NCBI RefSeq assembly: GCF_013359735.1
Contig: NZ_JABFMX010000006.1
Coordinates: 149,932 to 213,931 of the forward strand
Length of the DNA: 64,000 nt
Origin: Arthrobacter sp. C9C5
Lineage (GTDB): Bacteria; Actinomycetota; Actinomycetes; Actinomycetales; Micrococcaceae
Direction of reading: 5' to 3'
Position numbers and translations under genes: made by a program. The notes under the pieces were generated by a model that had not been told where the DNA came from, searched no databases, and saw only the letters and a list, made by a program, of their open reading frames with translations. Below are positions 1 through 9,016 of this stretch, piece after piece; the first letter of the stretch is position 1, and the number at the start of each line of letters is the position of its first letter.

Positions 1-85
1 GGGCGGAGGGGACGGGCATGTCCGTCCGGGAGCGGGGCTGCCGCGGACGGTGCCGTCAGTGGCACCGCCTAGACTTGTTAACACC

Positions 86-2617
86 ATGGATATGTTGTTT
101 GACCCCTACGCCGACGGACCCTTCCAAGCTGCCTCGCATCCGGCCGCGCCCGCGAAAGCGTCCGGAAACCCGGGGGCCGGAACCGGAATGCCGGACCTGA
201 GGTCACCCGCTTTCGGGGCCCACGGCGGAAGCGGCGCTGGTAACGGCGAGGACTGGGACCGCCCCCAACTGCCGAACGCGGAAGAGCTCCTGCAAGGACT
301 CAATCCCCAGCAGGAGGAAGCGGTCAAGCATGCGGGGAGCGCCCTGCTGATCGTCGCCGGCGCAGGCTCCGGCAAGACCCGTGTGCTCAGCAACCGCATC
401 GCCTACCTGATCGCCACCCGGCGCGCGCACCACGGTGAGATCCTGGCCATCACCTTCACCAACAAGGCCGCCGCGGAGATGCGCGAGCGGATCGAGCTCC
501 TGGTCGGCGGCCGGGCCAAGACCATGTGGATCTCCACCTTCCACTCCTCCTGCGTCCGGATCCTGCGGCGCGAGGCGGCCAACGTCGGCCTGAACTCCAA
601 CTTCTCCATCTACGACTCCGCCGATTCGCTCCGCCTGATCACGCTCGTGGCCAAGAACCTGGACCTGGACCCCAAGCGCTTCGCGCCCAAGGCCATCCAG
701 CACAAGATCTCCGCGCTCAAGAACGAGCTGATCGACGCGGACAGCTACGCCTCCAGCGCGAACTACAGCGACCCCTTCGAACAGGCCGTCGCCGAAGTCT
801 TCAAGGGCTACACGCAGCGCCTGCGACAGGCCAACGCGATGGACTTCGATGACCTGATCGCCGAAACCGTTTACATGTTCCGGGCCTTCCCGGCGCTCGC
901 CGACTCGTACCGGCGCCGCTTCCGGCACGTGCTCGTGGACGAGTACCAGGACACCAACCACGCCCAGTACGCCCTGGTCCGCGAGATCGTCGGCGAGGGC
1001 CCCGGCGCCGCCGAACTCACCGTCGTCGGCGACTCGGACCAGTCCATCTACGCCTTCCGCGGCGCGGACATCCGCAACATCGTGGAGTTCGAGAAGGACT
1101 ACCCGGACGCCCGGACCATCAAGCTCGAACAGAACTACCGCTCCACCCAGACCATCCTCAGCGCCGCCAACTCGGTGATCTCCCGGAACCCCAACCGGCC
1201 GGAGAAACGGCTCTGGACGGCCGAGGGCGACGGCGAAAAGATTGTCGGCTACGTAGGCGAAAACGAGCACGACGAGGCCCAGTTCATCGCGAAGGAAATC
1301 GACCGGCTGCAGGACGAGGGCAACCTCCGGCCCGGCGACGTCGCGATCTTCTACCGCACCAACGCCCAGTCCCGGTCCATCGAAGACGTCCTGGTGCGCG
1401 TCGGGCTGCCCTACAAGGTGGTCGGCGGCACCCGGTTCTACGAGCGCAAGGAAATCAAGGACGCCCTCGCCTACCTGCGCGTTTTGGTCAACCCCGACGA
1501 CGACGTCAACCTGCGCCGCATCCTCAACGAGCCCAAGCGCGGCATCGGCGACCGGGCCGAGGGCGCCGTCGCGTCGCTGGCGCAGCGCGACCGGACCTCC
1601 TTCATGGCCGCCGCCCGCCGCGCCGAGGAAGCACCCGGCATGGCCACCCGCTCCGTGAACGCCGTGCTGGGCTTCGTGAAACTCCTCGACGACCTGGCCG
1701 AGGTGGCCTCCGGCTCCGGCGCTGCCGCTGCCCTGGAAGCCGTCCTGGAGCAGACCGGCTACCTCGCCACCCTGCGCTCCAGCACCGACCCGCAGGACGA
1801 ATCCCGGGTGGAAAACCTCGCCGAACTGGTCGCCGTCGTCCGCGAATACGAACGGGACAACCCGGAAGGGTCCCTCGGCGCCTTCCTGGAACAGGTCTCC
1901 CTCGTGGCGGACGCCGACCAGATCCCGGACGCGCCGGGCGGGGACGCCCAAGACACAGCCGCCGCCGTCGCCGAAGCCAAGCGCCTCGGCGTCGTCACCT
2001 TGATGACCCTGCACACCGCCAAGGGCCTGGAGTTCCCGGTGGTCTTCCTCACCGGCATGGAGCACGGGCTGTTCCCGCACCAGCGCTCCGCCACCGACCC
2101 CAAGGAACTGGCAGAGGAACGCCGATTGGCCTACGTGGGCCTGACCCGCGCCCGGAAGCGGCTCTACCTGACCCGGTCCGAGGTCCGCAGCATGTGGGGC
2201 CAGAGCCAGTACAACCCCGCCAGCCAGTTCATCGAGGAGATCCCGGCCGAGCTGGTCGAGTGGAAGCGGGAAGGCTCCACCCGCCAGGCCGGCAGCTGGG
2301 GGAGCGGCGGATCGATCGGGTCAAGCCGCTACGGCGGCTCCTTCTGGGGGGCCGGCACCGCCCGCGGCACCGGGGCGGACTCAGCGGCAGGGTTCAACGC
2401 CGACGTCCCCGCCGCCATCGCCAAGAACCGGGTCCAGCCGCAGAAAGAAATCGTCGCTGTCAGCGTGGGGGACAAGGTCAACCACACCAGCTTCGGCAAC
2501 GGCACCGTACTGGCCGTCGAGGGCGCGGGAGACAAGACCGTCGCGAAGGTGAAGTTCGGCGTCGGCGAAAAGCGGCTCCTGCTGCGGTACGCCCCGCTCA
2601 CCAAGATCGACGCGTGA
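86..2617 (+). CDS. pcrA: ATP-dependent DNA helicase PcrA/UvrD (superfamily 1A)
   Basis: A 3'-5' SF1A helicase acting in nucleotide excision repair and in removing RecA or stalled complexes from DNA. Seen: the Q-motif region LNPQQEEAV, Walker A GAGSGKT near residues 92-98, Walker B VDEYQDTNHAQY near residue 285, GDSDQSIYAFRGAD, and the C-terminal motifs TLHTAKGLEFPVVFL and YVGLTRARKRLYL. The last ~70 residues form the basic, Tudor-like tail typical of PcrA (VSVGDKVNHTSFGNGTV). At 843 aa it is slightly long for the family, because of a ~75-residue low-complexity N-terminus. ATG at 86 was chosen (MDMLFDPYADG); a GTG at 50 and an ATG at 92 are also in frame, and no strong Shine-Dalgarno is visible. 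It stands alone on the plus strand. Confidence 0.95.
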   Translation: MDMLFDPYADGPFQAASHPAAPAKASGNPGAGTGMPDLRSPAFGAHGGSGAGNGEDWDRPQLPNAEELLQGLNPQQEEAVKHAGSALLIVAGAGSGKTRVLSNRIAYLIATRRAHHGEILAITFTNKAAAEMRERIELLVGGRAKTMWISTFHSSCVRILRREAANVGLNSNFSIYDSADSLRLITLVAKNLDLDPKRFAPKAIQHKISALKNELIDADSYASSANYSDPFEQAVAEVFKGYTQRLRQANAMDFDDLIAETVYMFRAFPALADSYRRRFRHVLVDEYQDTNHAQYALVREIVGEGPGAAELTVVGDSDQSIYAFRGADIRNIVEFEKDYPDARTIKLEQNYRSTQTILSAANSVISRNPNRPEKRLWTAEGDGEKIVGYVGENEHDEAQFIAKEIDRLQDEGNLRPGDVAIFYRTNAQSRSIEDVLVRVGLPYKVVGGTRFYERKEIKDALAYLRVLVNPDDDVNLRRILNEPKRGIGDRAEGAVASLAQRDRTSFMAAARRAEEAPGMATRSVNAVLGFVKLLDDLAEVASGSGAAAALEAVLEQTGYLATLRSSTDPQDESRVENLAELVAVVREYERDNPEGSLGAFLEQVSLVADADQIPDAPGGDAQDTAAAVAEAKRLGVVTLMTLHTAKGLEFPVVFLTGMEHGLFPHQRSATDPKELAEERRLAYVGLTRARKRLYLTRSEVRSMWGQSQYNPASQFIEEIPAELVEWKREGSTRQAGSWGSGGSIGSSRYGGSFWGAGTARGTGADSAAGFNADVPAAIAKNRVQPQKEIVAVSVGDKVNHTSFGNGTVLAVEGAGDKTVAKVKFGVGEKRLLLRYAPLTKIDA

Positions 2618-2681
2618 CCGGGGCTCTCACCCGCCCCGCGGATCCGCCGGCAACCGCGCGCCGACCGGCATAATGGAGCGC

Positions 2682-3380
2682 ATGCGACGGACATCTTTGG
2701 GGATCCTGGCCGCCTTCCTGGCACTGGCGGCCACGGCGTGCACCGTCACGCAAAAGGACCCGGATTACGTCCCGCCGGCTCCGCTGCCCGCCCTGGAGCA
2801 GCTCAAGCAGGCACCCCTGACGGACCCGGCGACACTTAGCGCCGGCCAGGACTCCCTGAGCTTCGTCACCATGGACCGCAACATCGTCTGCTCGCTGACC
2901 TCGGCCCGGGGCGACCACATCAACCTAGTCTATGAACAGAACGGCTTCGGCGGCAGCGGAAACGGCAAGTTCGCGACCGTGCCGGTGGCCCACTGTGAGC
3001 TCGCCGCCTACCCGAAGCCCGAAGTAAAGGACATCCGGGACGACTGCGCCGGCACCGGCCTCGGCTACCTGGGCGGCACGGCCCTGCTGACCCCGGACAA
3101 GGCGGTTTACGGCGAGTGCCGCTCCGGCGTCACACAGCAGGAAACCGAATTTGGCCCCAAGGGCACCCGCACCGGTCCGATCTCGCAGCTTCCCGTTCTC
3201 GAGGACGGGAAGAACGTCGAGCGCAACGGCCTGCGCTGCTCCGCCTACAACGGCGGCGTAGCCTGCGGAAATGTCTCCGCCGGCGTCGCCTTCTTCGTTG
3301 CGCGCGACCGTTACGAGCTGATCTTGCCGGCCCCCAAGGCGGCCTCCGCGGCGCCGTCGGAAGCCCCAAAAACCCCGTAA
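2682..3380 (+). CDS. putative secreted lipoprotein, function unknown
   Basis: A 232-aa protein whose N-terminus is a lipoprotein signal peptide: two Arg, a hydrophobic stretch, then lipobox LAATAC with Cys20. The mature part has an acidic/Pro-rich linker followed by a compact domain with six or more Cys (IVCSL, VAHCEL, DDCAGTG, GECRSG, LRCSAY, GVACGN), which suggests disulfides in an exported domain. I recognise no family. CATAAT sits about 8 bases before the ATG at 2682, so the mRNA may be leaderless; an in-frame ATG at 2673 would overlap that -10. The stop codon lies inside the loop of a terminator hairpin. Confidence 0.8.
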   Translation: MRRTSLGILAAFLALAATACTVTQKDPDYVPPAPLPALEQLKQAPLTDPATLSAGQDSLSFVTMDRNIVCSLTSARGDHINLVYEQNGFGGSGNGKFATVPVAHCELAAYPKPEVKDIRDDCAGTGLGYLGGTALLTPDKAVYGECRSGVTQQETEFGPKGTRTGPISQLPVLEDGKNVERNGLRCSAYNGGVACGNVSAGVAFFVARDRYELILPAPKAASAAPSEAPKTP

Positions 3381-3393
3381 TCTAGGGGTTTTT
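3368..3393 (+). terminator. Rho-independent terminator enclosing the lipoprotein stop codon
   Basis: A perfect 9-bp inverted repeat, AAAAACCCC / GGGGTTTTT, with an 8-nt loop (gtaatcta) and a T-run on the plus strand. The TAA stop of the preceding lipoprotein gene (3378-3380) is in the loop. It separates this gene from sucCD, and its A/T-flanked symmetry could let it work in both directions. Confidence 0.8.
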
Positions 3394-3605
3394 CTACGCT
3401 CAATAGAATAGTGTCCTTACTCACATAACGGGTAGTCTGGGTCGGGCTGGTCCAAACGAAGGACTAGAGTTCGAAAGAGGAGCATTGCGCCGTGTGGCTC
3501 GTTTCCAAGCTTGTCGCAGGGTGCGTTTATTCCGCAGCCCGGTAACCGCGAGTACGTGGGGTCCGGCTGTACAGAAACTACTTCGACGTAGAAGGACACT
3601 AAACC

Positions 3606-4775
3606 GTGGACCTGTTTGAATATCAGGCGCGCGATATGTTCGAGGCGCACGGTGTACCCGTGCTTGCTGGCATCGTGGCGCACACCCCTGAAGAAGCAAA
3701 GGCAGCTGCCGAGAAGATCGGCGGCGTAACTGTCGTCAAGGCACAGGTTAAGGTCGGTGGCCGCGGCAAGGCCGGCGGCGTTAAGGTCGCCAAGACTGCC
3801 GATGAGGCACTCGAGCACGCCACCAACATCCTCGGCATGGACATCAAGGGTCACACCGTCAACAAGGTGATGATTGCCCAGGGTGCCGATATCGCCGAGG
3901 AATACTACTTCTCCGTCCTGCTGGACCGGGCCAACCGCAACTACCTGGCCATGTGCTCGGTTGAAGGCGGCATGGAAATCGAGCAGCTCGCCGTCGAGCG
4001 CCCGGAAGCCCTGGCCAAGATCGCGATCGACCCGGCCGTCGGCATCGACCAGGCCAAGGCTGACGAGATCGTCGCCGCCGCAGGCTTCGCTGAGGAACTG
4101 CGCGGCAAGGTCGCCGCCGTGATCCTCAAGCTCTGGGACGTGTTCAAGAAGGAAGACGCCACCCTCGTGGAGGTCAACCCGCTGGTCAAGACCGGCGCCG
4201 GCGACATCGTTGCCCTGGACGGCAAGGTCACCCTCGACGAGAACGCCGACTTCCGCCACCCCAAGCACTCCGCCCTTGAAGACAAGGACGCCGCGGACCC
4301 GCTCGAGGCCAAGGCCAAGGCGCAGGACCTCAACTACGTCAAGCTCGACGGCGAGGTGGGCATCATCGGTAACGGTGCCGGCCTGGTCATGTCCACGCTC
4401 GACGTCGTCGCCTACGCCGGCGAGAACCACGGCAACGTCAAGCCCGCCAACTTCCTGGACATTGGCGGTGGAGCTTCCGCCGAGGTCATGGCTGCGGGCC
4501 TCGACGTCATCCTGGGTGACGAGCAGGTCAAGTCCGTCTTCGTCAACGTCTTCGGCGGCATCACCGCCTGTGACGCTGTCGCCAAGGGCATCGTCGGCGC
4601 ACTGGCCGAGCTGGGCCACTCCGCGAACAAGCCGCTGGTCGTCCGCCTTGACGGCAACAACGTCGAGGAAGGCCGCCGCATCCTGGCCGAGGCCAACCAC
4701 CCGCTGGTTACCCTGGCCGCCACCATGGACGAGGGCGCCGACAAGGCTGCCGAGCTCGCCAACGCAGCTAAGTAA
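3606..4775 (+). CDS. sucC: succinyl-CoA ligase (ADP-forming) subunit beta
   Basis: The beta subunit of the TCA-cycle enzyme that makes ATP while converting succinyl-CoA to succinate. It provides the ATP-grasp nucleotide site and the CoA-ligase interface. Seen: N-terminus [22 protein letters not shown]-grasp segment [18 protein letters not shown], metal-site region LVEVNPLV, and the C-terminal ligase motif FLDIGGGAS...[16 protein letters not shown]. Length 389 aa is standard. The start is GTG at 3606 with AGAAGGA about 9 nt upstream. It lies 12 nt before sucD with the usual beta-alpha order, so the two are one operon. Confidence 0.98.
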   Translation: MDLFEYQARDMFEAHGVPVLAGIVAHTPEEAKAAAEKIGGVTVVKAQVKVGGRGKAGGVKVAKTADEALEHATNILGMDIKGHTVNKVMIAQGADIAEEYYFSVLLDRANRNYLAMCSVEGGMEIEQLAVERPEALAKIAIDPAVGIDQAKADEIVAAAGFAEELRGKVAAVILKLWDVFKKEDATLVEVNPLVKTGAGDIVALDGKVTLDENADFRHPKHSALEDKDAADPLEAKAKAQDLNYVKLDGEVGIIGNGAGLVMSTLDVVAYAGENHGNVKPANFLDIGGGASAEVMAAGLDVILGDEQVKSVFVNVFGGITACDAVAKGIVGALAELGHSANKPLVVRLDGNNVEEGRRILAEANHPLVTLAATMDEGADKAAELANAAK

Positions 4776-4787
4776 AGGGACACGACT

Positions 4788-5690
<903 letters not shown>

Positions 5691-5708
5691 GTCCCAGCAC
5701 CAAGGCAA

Positions 5709-5770
5709 CGCGGGGTCACGTCCGGCCCATCCCCTCACCGGGATGGGGTCGGAGTGACCTCGCGTTTCTT
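5709..5770 (+). terminator. probable terminator after sucCD
   Basis: Imperfect ~25-bp arms at 5709-5733 and 5740-5764 (outer CGCGGGGTCAC / GTGACCTCGCG, inner CCCATCCC / GGGATGGG) around a 6-nt loop, followed by the T-rich tttcttcgtt. Confidence 0.65.
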
Positions 5771-5868
5771 CGTTAAGGCACGACGGCGGCAGGGACCGCC
5801 GCCGTGCGTCTAGTAGTGTTTAGGAAAGGCAAAGCGCGCGCTTGAGTGCGCGCAGGCAGGGGATCACG

Positions 5869-6597
5869 ATGGCAGAAACGCGACGGACGCTGGTCGACGT
5901 CGTCGTGGACAAAGTCCTCGAGTACATCCTCAGCGGCCAGATCAAGGCCGACGATGCCCTCCCGCCGGAAGCGGACATCGCCAAGGAGTCAGGGGTCAGC
6001 CGCCTGACCGCCCGTGAAGCGATGAAGGTCCTCAAGGCGCAGGACGTGGTCTACGTGAAGCGGGGCCTGGGCACCTTCGTGAATCCGCCCGAGCGCTGGA
6101 CCGGCCTGGACGCGATCATGCGGGCAGCCTCAAGGGGGGTGGCCTCGGACCAGGTTGCTCTGCGCCTGCTCGAGGTCCGCCGGATGGTCGAAACCGGCGC
6201 CGCCGAACTCGCGGCCTCACGCCACAGCCAGGCCGACCTCGCCGCCATGACGGAAAGCGTCGAGTTGATGGAGGCCGCGCACCACTCCGGCGACGTGGAC
6301 GCGCTGACCCTGGCGGATATCTCCTTCCACGACACCGTGCTGCGGGCCTCCGGCAACCCGTTCGTGCCCGCCCTGCTGGGCCAGCTTTCGACGTTGCTGT
6401 ACGCCATGCGGCGGGAGACCTCGGCGTTCCCGGATGTGCAGCGGCACGCGATCCACCACCACAAACAGGTCCTGGCCGCCATTGCCGCCGGCGAGCCTGC
6501 GGCCGCGCGCTCCGCGATGGACGCCCACATCACCCAGACCTTCGAGGACTACGAACGGTACCTCGCGGTCTCCAGCCGCGGCGCCGCCGCCAGCTGA
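5869..6597 (+). CDS. FadR-subfamily GntR transcriptional regulator
   Basis: A 242-aa GntR regulator. An N-terminal winged helix (about residues 7-75, LPPEADIAKESGVSRLTAREAMKVL with a GTFV wing) is followed by an all-helical FCD effector domain. Metal/ligand residues in FCD context are visible (ISFHDTVLRASGN and HHHKQVLAAI). Such regulators usually sense a carboxylate or sugar acid and act as repressors. The gene lies just upstream of the acid-sugar block, and a perfect palindrome at 6708-6731 in the following promoter is its most likely operator. ATG at 5869 is preceded by AGGGGA. The 3' end carries a 20-nt imperfect tandem duplication that includes the stop codon. Confidence 0.92.
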   Translation: MAETRRTLVDVVVDKVLEYILSGQIKADDALPPEADIAKESGVSRLTAREAMKVLKAQDVVYVKRGLGTFVNPPERWTGLDAIMRAASRGVASDQVALRLLEVRRMVETGAAELAASRHSQADLAAMTESVELMEAAHHSGDVDALTLADISFHDTVLRASGNPFVPALLGQLSTLLYAMRRETSAFPDVQRHAIHHHKQVLAAIAAGEPAAARSAMDAHITQTFEDYERYLAVSSRGAAAS

Positions 6598-6630
6598 CCC
6601 GCGCGGGCGCCAGCTGACGCCCGCGGGCGC
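6591..6630 (+). repeat. 20-nt tandem duplication across the FadR-like stop codon
   Basis: Two adjacent copies (6591-6610 and 6611-6630) beginning CAGCTGAC, matching at 18 of 20 positions. The first contains the stop TGA. Together they create an 8-bp stem, CGCGGGCG (6602-6609) / CGCCCGCG (6618-6625), with no T-run. Confidence 0.7.
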
Positions 6631-6672
6631 TGCCCTGAGCTTGGCCACCTCCGGGCTCATTTACCAAAGCTG

Positions 6673-6701
6673 TTGACGCTGCACTTTCGTGTGATTAGAA
6701 T
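6673..6701 (+). promoter_or_regulatory. sigma-70-type promoter of block A
   Basis: TTGACG (-35, 6673-6678), a spacer of exactly 17 nt, and TAGAAT (-10, 6696-6701). Transcription would start about 6708, at the edge of the palindromic operator. This is the best-looking vegetative promoter in the window. Confidence 0.75.
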
Positions 6702-6702
6702 C

Positions 6703-6731
6703 TCCTATAGATATCAGACATCTGATATCTA
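6703..6731 (+). promoter_or_regulatory. palindromic operator overlapping the block A start site
   Basis: Perfect 11-bp arms TAGATATCAGA (6708-6718) and TCTGATATCTA (6721-6731) with a 2-nt centre, placed at the expected transcription start. This is a repressor position, and the site is probably bound by the FadR-like regulator at 5869. The left edge also contains TCCTATAG (6703-6710), which matches the half-motif at the block B regulator's own promoter. Confidence 0.75.
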
Positions 6732-6767
6732 CCCTCAAACGAAACGCCGCCAGCCAAAGGAGTCTTC

Positions 6768-6824
6768 ATGCGCGCGCACGTCCCTTCCCAGGGCACCCTG
6801 ATCACCGGTGGAGGCCCGCGATGA
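6768..6824 (+). CDS. 18-codon leader ORF coupled to the block A MFS gene
   Basis: ATG at 6768 has the strongest RBS nearby (AAAGGAG with 5-nt spacing) and opens an 18-residue frame, MRAHVPSQGTLITGGGPR. Its TGA overlaps the ATG of the MFS gene (ATGA, 6821-6824). It may be a translational-coupling leader peptide, or the fused ends of a deleted gene. The MFS start also has a weaker RBS of its own (GGTGGAGG) inside this ORF. No protein-level evidence is available. Confidence 0.45.
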   Translation: MRAHVPSQGTLITGGGPR

Positions 6825-8170
6825 CCTCCCTGACTGCAGCTCCGGCCCTGAGCGAACTGGGCCAGACCACCCTCCGCAAGGTCCGCCGGCGGCTCATGCC
6901 GCTGATTGTCCTGCTGTACTTCGTCGCCTATCTGGACCGCAACAACGTCGGCTTCGCCAAGCTCGGCATGCAGGGCGACATCGGCCTCACCGAAGCCGCG
7001 TACGGCCTCGGCGCCGGCATCTTCTTCCTCGGCTACGCCCTGCTGGAAATCCCCAGCAACGGCGGCATGTACCGCTACGGTGCCCGCAAGTGGATTGCCC
7101 GCATCCTGATCAGCTGGGGCATCTTCGCCACCGCCATGTTCCTGGTCAACGGCGAGACCACCTTCTACATCATCCGTTTTCTGCTGGGTGCGGCCGAAGC
7201 CGGCTTCTTCCCGGCCATCCTGTTCTACCTGACCCTCTGGTTCCCGGCCGCGCAGCGCGTGACCGTGCTGGGCATCTTCATCCTGGCCCAGCCGGTCTCC
7301 AACGCCCTGGGCGCGCCGGTGTCCGGCATGCTCCTGGGCCTGGAAGGCGTTGCGGGCCTGCACGGCTGGCAGTGGCTGTACATCATTGAAGGCATCCCGG
7401 CGATTGTGCTGGGTGTCATCACGCCGTTCGTCATGACTGACCGGCCGGAGCACGCCAAGTGGCTCAAGCCCGAAGAGCGCGACTGGCTCGCCACCACCAT
7501 GAGCAAGGAACTGGCCGAGAAGCAGAAGTCCGGCAACCACAACTTCCTCGCCGGCCTGAAGGATCCGCGCACCCTGGCGTACTCGGCCCTGTACTTCGGC
7601 CTGGTCTGCGGCATCTACGGCCTGGGCCTCTGGATGCCCACCATCGTCAAGGCGCTGGGGAAGTTCGACACCGTCCAGGTGGGCTTCATCGTCTTCATCC
7701 CGTACGCCATCGCGGCCGTGTTCGTCTACTTCTGGAGCAAGCGCTCGGACCGTACCGGCAACCGGGTCTGGCACGCCAGCGCCAGCATGGTGCTTGCCGC
7801 CGTCGGCCTGCTCGGCGCGGGCTACCTGTTGCCGGTCAACGCGGTCCTCGCAATGGTCTTCCTGACCCTCGCGGCCATGGGCATCTACTCGGCGATCGCC
7901 CCGTTCCTGGCCATGCCGTCCGCGGCGCTGACCGGCGCCGCAGCAGCGGCCGGCCTCGCCATGGTGAACTCGCTCGGCAACCTGGGCGGCTTCGTGGCCC
8001 CGTACATCGTCGGCATCCTCAAGGACGCCACCGGCAACAGCCAGAGCGGCCTTACCTTCCTGGCGGCCTGCCTTGCGATCACCGCCGTCGCCACCTATCT
8101 CTACGCCCGCAAGCGTCCGGAAGGTGTCTCCGCCCCCCGGGCGACCGCCCCCGCCGCAGACAGCCATTAG
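6821..8170 (+). CDS. ACS-family MFS transporter (sugar acid/organic anion importer)
   Basis: A 449-aa, ~12-helix major facilitator of the anion:cation symporter type, resembling tartrate, phthalate and hexuronate importers. Seen: LDRNNVGFAKLGMQGDIGLT after TM1, GYALLEIPSN in TM2, the loop ISWGIFATAMFLV, GAAEAGFFPAILFYLTLWFP, and a cytoplasmic central loop (TDRPEHAKWLKPEER). This family mostly moves carboxylates with a proton, so an anionic substrate is likelier than a neutral polyol. It is first in block A, with the SDR 9 nt downstream. The second block's MFS is a paralogue. Confidence 0.9.
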   Translation: MTSLTAAPALSELGQTTLRKVRRRLMPLIVLLYFVAYLDRNNVGFAKLGMQGDIGLTEAAYGLGAGIFFLGYALLEIPSNGGMYRYGARKWIARILISWGIFATAMFLVNGETTFYIIRFLLGAAEAGFFPAILFYLTLWFPAAQRVTVLGIFILAQPVSNALGAPVSGMLLGLEGVAGLHGWQWLYIIEGIPAIVLGVITPFVMTDRPEHAKWLKPEERDWLATTMSKELAEKQKSGNHNFLAGLKDPRTLAYSALYFGLVCGIYGLGLWMPTIVKALGKFDTVQVGFIVFIPYAIAAVFVYFWSKRSDRTGNRVWHASASMVLAAVGLLGAGYLLPVNAVLAMVFLTLAAMGIYSAIAPFLAMPSAALTGAAAAAGLAMVNSLGNLGGFVAPYIVGILKDATGNSQSGLTFLAACLAITAVATYLYARKRPEGVSAPRATAPAADSH

Positions 8171-8179
8171 GAACCACTC

Positions 8180-8953
8180 ATGACACACAGCACTTTCCCC
8201 GCCGAACGCACCGTCGTCCTGACCGGCGCCGCCTCCGCCCGCGGCATTGGCCGCGCCACGGCAGACCGGCTGGCCCGCGACGGCTGGTCGGTCGCGATCC
8301 TGGACATCAACGCCGAGGACGCCAAGGCCGCCGCGGCCGAGATCGGCTCCAACCGGGCCGTCAAGGCGATCGGCGTCGGCGCCGACGTCTCGGACGAGGC
8401 CTCGGTGGACCGGGCCATCACCGAGGTCGAGGAGTCGCTTCCACCCATCGTCGGCCTCGCCAACCTCGCCGGCATCAGCTCGCCGACGCCGTTCATGGAG
8501 ACTTCCGTCGCCGAATGGGACAAGGTCTTCGCGATCAACATGCGCGGCACCTTCATCGTTTCGCAGCGGGTCCTCAAGGGCATGATCGAACGCCGGCTGG
8601 GCCGGATCGTCAGCGTTTCCTCGATCTCCGCGCAACGCGGCGGCGGAACGTTCTCCAAGGTGGCCTACAGCGCCTCGAAGGCCGGAATCCTCGGCTTCAC
8701 CCGTGCCCTGGCCCGCGAAGTCGGCGAGTTCGGCATCACCGTGAACGCGGTGGCCCCGGGCCCGATCGACACCGACATCATGGGCGGCACGCTGAGCGAG
8801 GAGCGCAAGGCCGCCATGTCCGAGGGCATCATGATGGGCCGGGTCGGCACCCGCGACGAAGTCGCGGCGCTGATGGCCTTCCTCCTGAGCGAGGACGCCG
8901 GCTACATCACGGCCGCCACCTACGACATCAATGGCGGCCTGCAGGTCTCCTGA
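8180..8953 (+). CDS. SDR family NAD(P)-dependent oxidoreductase
   Basis: A 257-aa classical short-chain dehydrogenase. Its glycine-rich loop is TGAASARGIG, two residues longer than the usual TGxxxGIG. Other motifs are LANLAGISS, SVSSIS, and the catalytic tyrosine/lysine in YSASKAG; the tail is YDINGGLQVS. It probably oxidises a sugar-acid or polyol hydroxyl with NAD(P). It is clearly paralogous to the SDR at 17574, sharing the stretch PGPIDTDIMGGTLSEER. It sits between importer and kinase in block A. The substrate cannot be told from sequence. Confidence 0.92.
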   Translation: MTHSTFPAERTVVLTGAASARGIGRATADRLARDGWSVAILDINAEDAKAAAAEIGSNRAVKAIGVGADVSDEASVDRAITEVEESLPPIVGLANLAGISSPTPFMETSVAEWDKVFAINMRGTFIVSQRVLKGMIERRLGRIVSVSSISAQRGGGTFSKVAYSASKAGILGFTRALAREVGEFGITVNAVAPGPIDTDIMGGTLSEERKAAMSEGIMMGRVGTRDEVAALMAFLLSEDAGYITAATYDINGGLQVS

Positions 8954-8972
8954 CCTCCCGGCGCCTCTCGAC

Positions 8973-9000
8973 GTGCCGTGCGGCTCCGGCCGCACGGCAC
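8973..9000 (+). promoter_or_regulatory. perfect hairpin between the SDR and kinase genes
   Basis: GTGCCGTGCGG (8973-8983) and CCGCACGGCAC (8990-9000) form a perfect 11-bp stem with a 6-nt loop. It ends 17 nt before the kinase ATG and has no T-run. A partial terminator, mRNA-stability element or processing site inside the operon is likely. Confidence 0.6.
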
Positions 9001-9016
9001 CCGGAAGGATCACAGC

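Noticed and set aside
6672..6731. Riboswitch in the block A leader
   Set aside because: The symmetric sequence lies at the transcription start next to a good promoter, which fits a protein operator better than an RNA aptamer; no conserved aptamer motif is recognised.
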